The notes under the pieces are model-generated. The model worked only from the letters and a program-made list of their open reading frames with translations. It made no database searches and was not told the DNA's origin. The translations under genes were made by a program, and so were the position numbers. From positions 1 to 11,491 of the forward strand of contig JAFAAW010000063.1 in assembly GCA_023426365.1 (NCBI GenBank): a stretch of 11,491 nt of DNA. Direction: 5' to 3'. Of the stretch, positions 7,742 to 11,491 are shown piece by piece. The DNA is from Pseudomonadota bacterium. Lineage in GTDB: Bacteria > Pseudomonadota > Alphaproteobacteria > Rhodospirillales > Magnetospirillaceae. Every line of letters starts with the position of its first letter. The first letter of the stretch is position 1.

Positions 7742-7772
7742 GGGCGCGGCCAAGGCCGCGCCCTTTTCGTTT
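7742..7772 (+). terminator. Rho-independent terminator of the ribF-ileS-lspA-lipoprotein unit
   Basis: The arms GGGCGCGGCC (7742-7751) and GGCCGCGCCC (7754-7763) are perfectly complementary. With a four-base loop they give a 9-bp GC-rich stem, followed directly by TTTTCGTTT (7764-7772). It lies 21 bases after the lipoprotein stop codon. The T-tract is on the plus-strand side only, so it acts on plus-strand transcripts and separates this unit from the M16 genes. Confidence 0.93.
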
Positions 7773-7799
7773 GGCCGGCCCTCCTGGCCGAACTTCGCC

Positions 7800-7828
7800 T
7801 TGTGATCGCCACCTTCCCGGCCTATATC
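7800..7828 (+). promoter_or_regulatory. Candidate sigma70-type promoter of the M16 peptidase pair
   Basis: TTGTGA (7800-7805) and TATATC (7823-7828) are separated by exactly 17 bases, each matching four of six consensus positions. Transcription would begin near 7835, leaving an untranslated leader of about 30 bases. Its place between the terminator and the M16 start supports it. Confidence 0.5.
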
Positions 7829-7863
7829 CCGACCAACGCGTTGGGGGTACGCCCGGAGGAAGA

Positions 7864-9246
7864 ATGAGGATCGCATCCCTTGCCCTGGCCGCCGTGCTGG
7901 CGGCGCCGCTGCCGGCGACGGCACAGGTGTTCAACCCCACCACCTACCAGTTGGCCAACGGCCTGCAGGTGGTGGTGGTGGAAAACCACCGTTCCCCCAT
8001 CGTCACCCACATGGTGTGGTACCGGGTCGGCGCCGCCGACGAGCCGCCGGGCAAAAGCGGCATCGCCCACCTGCTGGAACACCTGATGTTCAAGGGCACA
8101 CCCAGCGTGCCGCCGGGCGAGTTCTCGAAGATCGTCGCCCGCATGGGCGGGCGCGACAACGCCTTCACCTCGTCGGACTACACCGCCTATTTCCAGAACG
8201 TCGCCGCCGACCGGCTGGAGGCGGTGATGAAGATGGAAGCGGACCGCATGCGCAACCTGACGCTGGACGACCAGAACGTGGTCACCGAGCGCGCGGTGGT
8301 GCAGGAGGAGCGGCGCTCGCGCACCGACAACAACCCCCAGGCATTGCTGGCCGAACGGATCGAGGCGGCTTTGTACCTGAACCACCCCTATCGCCGCCCG
8401 GTGATCGGCTGGGGGTCGGAGATCGCCCAGCTCGACCGCCAGGACGCGCTGGACTTCTACAAGCGCTGGTACGCGCCCAACAACGCCATCCTGGTGGTGG
8501 CCGGCGACGTGCAGCCCGAAAAGGTCCGCGAGCTGGCGGAAACCTATTACGGCCCGCTCAAGCCCGAAACCGTGCCCCAGCGCATCCGCCCCGAGGAACC
8601 GCCGCAGGTGGCGGCGCGCACCGTGACGCTGGAGGACCCGCGCGTCCAGCAGCCGTCGTGGAGCCGCACCTACATGGCGCCCAGCTATTCGTCGTCGGAC
8701 AAGGCCGCCCCTTACGCCCTTGAGGTGCTGGCGGAAATCCTGGGCGGCGGCGCCACCTCGCGGCTGTACAAGTCGCTGGTCGTGGACCAGGGCATCGCCG
8801 CCGGCGCCGGCGCCTGGTACGACCCGTCGGCGGTGGACCAGACCACCTTCGGACTGTCGGCGACGCCGCGCCCGGGCGTGGACGTGGCCAAGGTGCAGGC
8901 CGCCATGGACAAGGAAATCGCCCGCGTGCTGGACAAGGGCATCACCGCAGCCGAGGTGGAGCGGGCCAAGACCCGCCTGCGCGCCAACGTGGCCTATGCC
9001 CGCGATTCCCTGCACACCGCCGCCCGCGTGCTGGGCGAGACGCTGACCACCGGCCAGACGGTGGCCGACGTCGAGGCGTGGCCCGCCCGCATCGCCGCCG
9101 TCACCCCGGAACAGGTCAACGCCGCCGCCCGCGCCGTGCTGGACGACAGGGCCAGCGTCACCGGCATCCTGCTGCCGGCGAAAAGCGCCGGCATCGCCCA
9201 GGCCCAGCCTGCCGCCGCCACCATGCCCGCCAAGGAGGTCCGCTGA
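7864..9246 (+). CDS. M16B zinc metallopeptidase, catalytic subunit, periplasmic
   Basis: This 460-residue protein has a cleavable signal peptide with a likely cut after ATA-Q (about residue 21), so it is exported. The first M16 domain (about 27-175) has the inverted zinc motif HLLEH (69-73), with the distal zinc-ligand glutamate at E149 in ERAVVQEER, 76 residues after H73 as the family requires. The second M16 domain (about 185-370) has GGGATSRLYKSL but lacks the RxxRGLAY element that holds substrate in complete enzymes. The ATG at 7864 is chosen because GGAGGA lies 3 bases ahead and the signal peptide then begins properly. The frame stays open 31 codons upstream without signal-like sequence. 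It is co-transcribed with the next gene. In families such as the Sphingomonas A1 SPH2681/SPH2682 pair, such proteins form heterodimers. The substrate is unknown, probably peptides or misfolded envelope proteins. Confidence 0.94.
   Translation: MRIASLALAAVLAAPLPATAQVFNPTTYQLANGLQVVVVENHRSPIVTHMVWYRVGAADEPPGKSGIAHLLEHLMFKGTPSVPPGEFSKIVARMGGRDNAFTSSDYTAYFQNVAADRLEAVMKMEADRMRNLTLDDQNVVTERAVVQEERRSRTDNNPQALLAERIEAALYLNHPYRRPVIGWGSEIAQLDRQDALDFYKRWYAPNNAILVVAGDVQPEKVRELAETYYGPLKPETVPQRIRPEEPPQVAARTVTLEDPRVQQPSWSRTYMAPSYSSSDKAAPYALEVLAEILGGGATSRLYKSLVVDQGIAAGAGAWYDPSAVDQTTFGLSATPRPGVDVAKVQAAMDKEIARVLDKGITAAEVERAKTRLRANVAYARDSLHTAARVLGETLTTGQTVADVEAWPARIAAVTPEQVNAAARAVLDDRASVTGILLPAKSAGIAQAQPAAATMPAKEVR
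9232..9238 (+). promoter_or_regulatory. Strong Shine-Dalgarno inside the upstream M16 gene
   Basis: AAGGAGG lies within the last codons of the first M16 gene, 9 bases before the second gene's ATG. With a one-base gap between stop and start, this points to coupled, near-equal synthesis of both subunits. Confidence 0.85.
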
Positions 9247-9247
9247 C

Positions 9248-10549
9248 ATGCGCCGTCTGCTCGCTTTCCTGCTGGTGCTGGTCGCCGCAGCCCCCGCCTA
9301 TGCCGTCACCGTGGAACGGGTGGTCAGCCCCGGCGGCATCGAGGCGTGGCTGGTCCAGGACCATTCCAACCCCATCATCTCGCTGTCCATGGCCATGCGG
9401 GGCGGCGCCTCGGTCGAGGCCAAGCCCGGCCTTGCCAACATGGTCTCGGGCCTGCTGGACGAAGGCGCCGGCCCCTACGATTCCCAGACTTTCCAGGGCA
9501 AGCTGGAAGATTTGGCGATCCAGTTGTCGTTCGATGCCGGCAAGGACAATTTCCACGGCAGCCTGAAGACGCTGTCCGACAACCGCGACACCGCGTTCGA
9601 GCTGTTCCGGCTGGCCATGACCGAGCCGCGCTTCGACAAGGAGCCGGTGGAGCGGGTGCGCAACCAGATCCTGACCATCCTGGCGCGCGAGCTGCAAAGC
9701 CCCGAGGCGGTGGCCTCGCGCGCGTGGTACAAGCTGGTGTTCCCCGACCATCCCTATGGCGTCGCGGTGCGCGGCGAGCCGGCCTCGGTCAAGGCGATCA
9801 CGGTCGCCGACCTGCGCAACTACGCCAAGACGTGGCTGTCGCGCGAGGGCATGGTCATCGCGGTGGTGGGCGACATCACGCCCGAGCAGTTGAAGCCGCT
9901 GCTGGACCGCACCTTCGGCGCCCTGCCCGCCCGCCATCCCGCCATCACGGTGCCCGAAACCACCGCCCAGGCGGCCGGCCGCATCGAGGTGATCGCCCGC
10001 GACATCCCGCAAAGCGTGGCGGTGTTCGGCGCGGCCGGCATCAAGCGCGACGACCCCGACTGGTACGCCGCCTATGTGATGAACTACGTGTTGGGCGGCG
10101 GCGGCTTCTCGTCGTGGCTGACCGAAGAGGTGCGCGAAAAGCGCGGCCTGGCCTATTCCGTTTATTCCTATCTGGTGCCCATGGACCGCGCCGGCCTGAT
10201 CAGCGGCGGCGTCGCCACCCAGAACGCGCGCGCGGCCGAGTCGGTGCGCCTGATCAAGGAGCAGTTCGCCCGCATGGCCGAGAACGGCCTGAGCGAGAAG
10301 GAACTGGCCGATGCCAAGACCTATCTGACCGGCTCGTTCGCCCTGCAAATGGACTCCACCTCGTCCATTGCCGGCCTGCTGGTGGCGGTGCAGTTGGACG
10401 ATCTGGGCATCGACTATCTGGACAAGCGCAACGGCTATATCGAGTCCGTCACCCAAGAGCAGGTGAAGGCGGTGGCGCAGCGCCTGCTGGACCCCGCCAA
10501 GCTGACCTTCGTGGTGGTCGGCCGGCCCGAGGGGCTGGCGGCCAAGTAG
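9248..10549 (+). CDS. M16B peptidase-like protein, non-catalytic partner subunit
   Basis: The 433-residue product has a signal peptide ending AYA (17-19) and two M16 domains (about 21-170 and 185-365). At the place of HxxEH it reads GLANMVSGLL (61-70): N64, S67 and G68 replace the two histidines and the glutamate, so it cannot bind catalytic zinc. The second domain keeps GGGGFSSWLTEEVREKRGLAY (283-303), including R299 and Y303, the R/Y element that contacts substrate. The first M16 protein shows the reverse pattern, so the two look like complementary halves of one enzyme. The start follows AAGGAGG and lies one base after the upstream stop. It is the last gene of the pair, with a GC-rich hairpin about 20 bases downstream. 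Family and missing zinc site are seen; heterodimer formation is inference from known M16B pairs. Confidence 0.93.
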   Translation: MRRLLAFLLVLVAAAPAYAVTVERVVSPGGIEAWLVQDHSNPIISLSMAMRGGASVEAKPGLANMVSGLLDEGAGPYDSQTFQGKLEDLAIQLSFDAGKDNFHGSLKTLSDNRDTAFELFRLAMTEPRFDKEPVERVRNQILTILARELQSPEAVASRAWYKLVFPDHPYGVAVRGEPASVKAITVADLRNYAKTWLSREGMVIAVVGDITPEQLKPLLDRTFGALPARHPAITVPETTAQAAGRIEVIARDIPQSVAVFGAAGIKRDDPDWYAAYVMNYVLGGGGFSSWLTEEVREKRGLAYSVYSYLVPMDRAGLISGGVATQNARAAESVRLIKEQFARMAENGLSEKELADAKTYLTGSFALQMDSTSSIAGLLVAVQLDDLGIDYLDKRNGYIESVTQEQVKAVAQRLLDPAKLTFVVVGRPEGLAAK

Positions 10550-10567
10550 CAAGCCGCCCGCAGACGC

Positions 10568-10593
10568 CCCCCTCCTCCGGTGGGAGGAGGGGG
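10568..10593. repeat. GC-rich hairpin in the gap between convergent genes
   Basis: CCCCCTCCTCC (10568-10578) pairs perfectly with GGAGGAGGGGG (10583-10593) around the loop GGTG. A CG/CG extension with one bulged C brings it to 13 pairs (10565-10595). The stem is very stable and lies between the M16 stop and the convergent small gene. Neither side is followed by a real T-tract, so it is not a standard intrinsic terminator. It may block readthrough or RNA decay from both sides, or be a copy of a dispersed palindromic repeat. Confidence 0.6.
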
Positions 10594-10625
10594 CGCGGAA
10601 GCGGCCTTTCGGCGCGGGCCTGACC

Positions 10626-10898
10626 TCAGGTGGCGGAGGCGGCGGCGCTCTTGATCAGGGCGGCGCGGGCGCGCAGCTCGTCCAGGCGATCCACCAGCGC
10701 GACGATGCCCAGCGAATCCTCGATGCGGGCGCGTTCTTCCATCAGCGCCTGCAACTGGGCGGGGGTCGCCGTCTTCATGCGGGCGTTCATTTCTTCCTCG
10801 ACCAGGGCGAACTGGGCCAGGGCATCATCCAGCATGCCATCCAGCCGCTTGCGCTCCTCCTCGATAAGGGCCAGCTCGATGTCGAACGGATTGGTCAC
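10626..10898 (-). CDS. Small all-helical, coiled-coil-like protein (90 residues)
   Basis: I do not recognise this family. The protein starts at GTG (10898), 4 bases after a strong GGGGAGGG (10910 to 10903). An upstream in-frame ATG would give a 149-residue product whose first part only shadows the neighbouring gene in another frame, so it is rejected. From residue 6 onward the sequence is rich in Glu, Arg, Leu and Ala with near-heptad spacing (LIEEERKRLDGMLDDAL). There is a break at TATPAQ (about 43-48), then a second helix (LMEERARIEDSL and LVDRLDELRARAALI) and an Ala-rich end. There are no cysteines and no signal or membrane segments. It is 17 bases downstream of the 68-residue gene and clearly co-transcribed. 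A helical hairpin acting as a chaperone or adaptor would fit, but no function is shown. Confidence 0.82.
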   Translation of the reverse strand: MTNPFDIELALIEEERKRLDGMLDDALAQFALVEEEMNARMKTATPAQLQALMEERARIEDSLGIVALVDRLDELRARAALIKSAAASAT

Positions 10899-10915
10899 GC
10901 CACCCTCCCCTGCGC

Positions 10916-11122
10916 TCACGCGGCCAATTGCTTGGCCAGGTCCAGCCGCTCGACCTCGGCGCGGGCGGCGGCATCCTCGATGCCGGTCATGGCGGCCAGA
11001 CACATGGCGGCGGCGATAAGACCTTCCTTGTGGGCGACGGCCTCGGACTGGCCTTGCGCGCGGGCATCGCCGCACGTTTCCTCATAGGCGGTCAGCACCA
11101 TCTCGAAGGTGGCGGCATCCAT
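10916..11122 (-). CDS. Small helical protein (68 residues), first gene of a two-gene unit
   Basis: I do not recognise this family. The product starts MDAATFEMVLTAYEETCGDA and appears wholly helical and acidic. An alanine/methionine-rich central helix (about 34-46, LIAAAMCLAAM) is too short and polar-flanked to be a sure membrane span. Cysteines are C17 and C41. The ATG at 11122 is chosen because AGAGG (11134 to 11130) lies 7 bases upstream. A longer in-frame start at 11209 would add 29 residues that overlap the predicted promoter and do not look like the rest. An 8-codon frame (MSHGAEVL, from 11148) ends in TGA overlapping this ATG as TGATG. It has no Shine-Dalgarno of its own but could be a coupled leader. 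The gene is followed after 17 bases by the 90-residue gene. Confidence 0.8.
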   Translation of the reverse strand: MDAATFEMVLTAYEETCGDARAQGQSEAVAHKEGLIAAAMCLAAMTGIEDAAARAEVERLDLAKQLAA

Positions 11123-11129
11123 CAAAGCA

Positions 11130-11134
11130 CCTCT
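11130..11134 (-). promoter_or_regulatory. Shine-Dalgarno that sets the 68-residue gene start
   Basis: On the minus strand AGAGG stands 7 bases before ATG (11122). The longer in-frame start at 11209 has no comparable site, so this favours the 68-residue product over the 97-residue one. Confidence 0.7.
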
Positions 11135-11208
11135 GCCCCGTGGCTCATGGAAAAAGACTTCACGCGGCGGGAGGCTATCGCAGGAGATGGCGAAGAATAA
11201 CCTATTCA

Positions 11209-11237
11209 ATAGAAGTAAATTGTGTACACACCGTCAA
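11209..11237 (-). promoter_or_regulatory. Candidate promoter of the small-protein pair, with palindromic operator-like sites
   Basis: On the minus strand TTGACG (11237 to 11232, five of six consensus bases) is followed after 17 bases by TTCTAT (11214 to 11209), a weak -10. The spacer contains the perfect palindrome TGTGTACACA (11221-11230). A second palindrome, CTATTCAATAG (11202-11212), overlaps the -10 and probable start site. The area (about 11190-11300) is strikingly AT-rich for this genome. Transcription would start near 11202, some 80 bases before the 68-residue gene. Palindromes in these positions are typical of repressor sites, but the regulator is unknown. Confidence 0.5.
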
Positions 11238-11297
11238 CGAAAGAAGTCCCTTTGTAAATAGGGGCGCAACCGGCTCAATGCAGGTGAACGTGCTTTA

Positions 11298-11340
11298 AAT
11301 GAAAAGAAAACGCCCGCCGGAACATGTCCAGACGGGCGTT
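11298..11340 (-). terminator. Rho-independent terminator of polA
   Basis: AACGCCCG (11309-11316) pairs with CGGGCGTT (11333-11340), and pairing continues weakly inward to the ACATGT centre. Read on the minus strand the stem is followed by TTTTCTTTTC-type sequence (11310 down to about 11301), and it starts 28 bases after the polA stop. Inner mismatches become G-U pairs only in minus-strand RNA (positions 9/24 and 13/20 of the 32-base hairpin). This fixes the direction. Confidence 0.88.
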
Positions 11341-11368
11341 ATGGTCTTTCGGCGACGACGCATTGCCT

Positions 11369-11491
11369 TTAATGCGCGTCATCCCAGCTTGTGCCGGTCC
11401 CGGTCTCGACCACCAGCGGCACGTCCAGGCTGGCGGCCGCTTCCATGACCCTTTTGACCAGGGCGCAGGTCGCCTCGATCTCGGCCTCGGG
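11369..11491 (-). CDS. polA: DNA polymerase I, C-terminal end (partial)
   Basis: The minus-strand frame enters from the right edge and ends at TAA (11371 to 11369), giving the last 40 residues. They include LVKRVMEAAASLDVPLVVET and finish GTSWDDAH. The end closely follows the DNA polymerase I C-terminus, which in E. coli reads RLDVPLLVEVGSGENWDQAH. This stretch is the end of the polymerase (Klenow) palm region. DNA polymerase I removes RNA primers and fills gaps in replication and repair. The exonuclease domains and the catalytic aspartates lie outside the window. An intrinsic terminator follows 28 bases downstream, so polA is not transcribed with the small genes beyond it. Confidence 0.93.
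   Translation of the reverse strand, partial: PEAEIEATCALVKRVMEAAASLDVPLVVETGTGTSWDDAH

Noticed and set aside
10899..11075. Longer 149-residue version of the 90-residue protein.
   Set aside because: The extra N-terminal part is an Arg-rich shadow of the 68-residue gene. GTG at 10898 has a strong Shine-Dalgarno.

Overview
The window comes from a GC-rich alphaproteobacterium, most likely a Rhodospirillales member of the Magnetospirillum/Phaeospirillum type. This rests on strong G/C preference at third codon positions, an alphaproteobacterial DUF3035/BamF-type lipoprotein behind lspA, and recalled gene order. The genus is an inference. Most of the window is core housekeeping DNA, not an accessory island. 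I see no transposase, integrase, CRISPR array, tRNA or rRNA.

Layout. 1-56 (+): last 17 codons of an unidentified gene. 158-358 (-): a 66-residue ribbon-helix-helix protein with no toxin gene beside it. 440-2026 (+): prfC (release factor 3), divergent from the previous gene across a short AT-rich island. 2079-2597 (+): a 172-residue protein I do not recognise. 2763-7720 (+): ribF, ileS, lspA and a DUF3035/BamF-like lipoprotein gene, tightly packed and closed by a textbook intrinsic terminator (7742-7772). 7864-10549 (+): two M16 peptidase homologues one base apart behind a plausible sigma70 promoter. The first carries the zinc site and the second lacks it, so they probably form a catalytic/non-catalytic heterodimer in the periplasm. 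10568-10593: a GC-rich hairpin in a convergent gap. 10626-11122 (-): a two-gene unit for small helical proteins of 68 and 90 residues, with an AT-rich promoter region holding a perfect TGTGTACACA palindrome. 11309-11340 (-): terminator of polA. 11369-11491 (-): the last 40 codons of polA.

How the genes relate. ribF-ileS-lspA matches the well-known proteobacterial cluster (FAD/FMN synthesis, isoleucyl-tRNA synthesis, signal peptidase II). The lipoprotein behind lspA is itself a predicted signal peptidase II substrate and may join the outer-membrane assembly machine. The following M16 pair is also envelope-targeted, so 6625-10549 reads as an envelope-biogenesis and quality-control block. The least explained parts are the 172-residue protein, the small two-gene unit with its palindromic promoter, and the nested inverted repeats before ribF. 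I found no convincing evidence of a new defence or mobile system.
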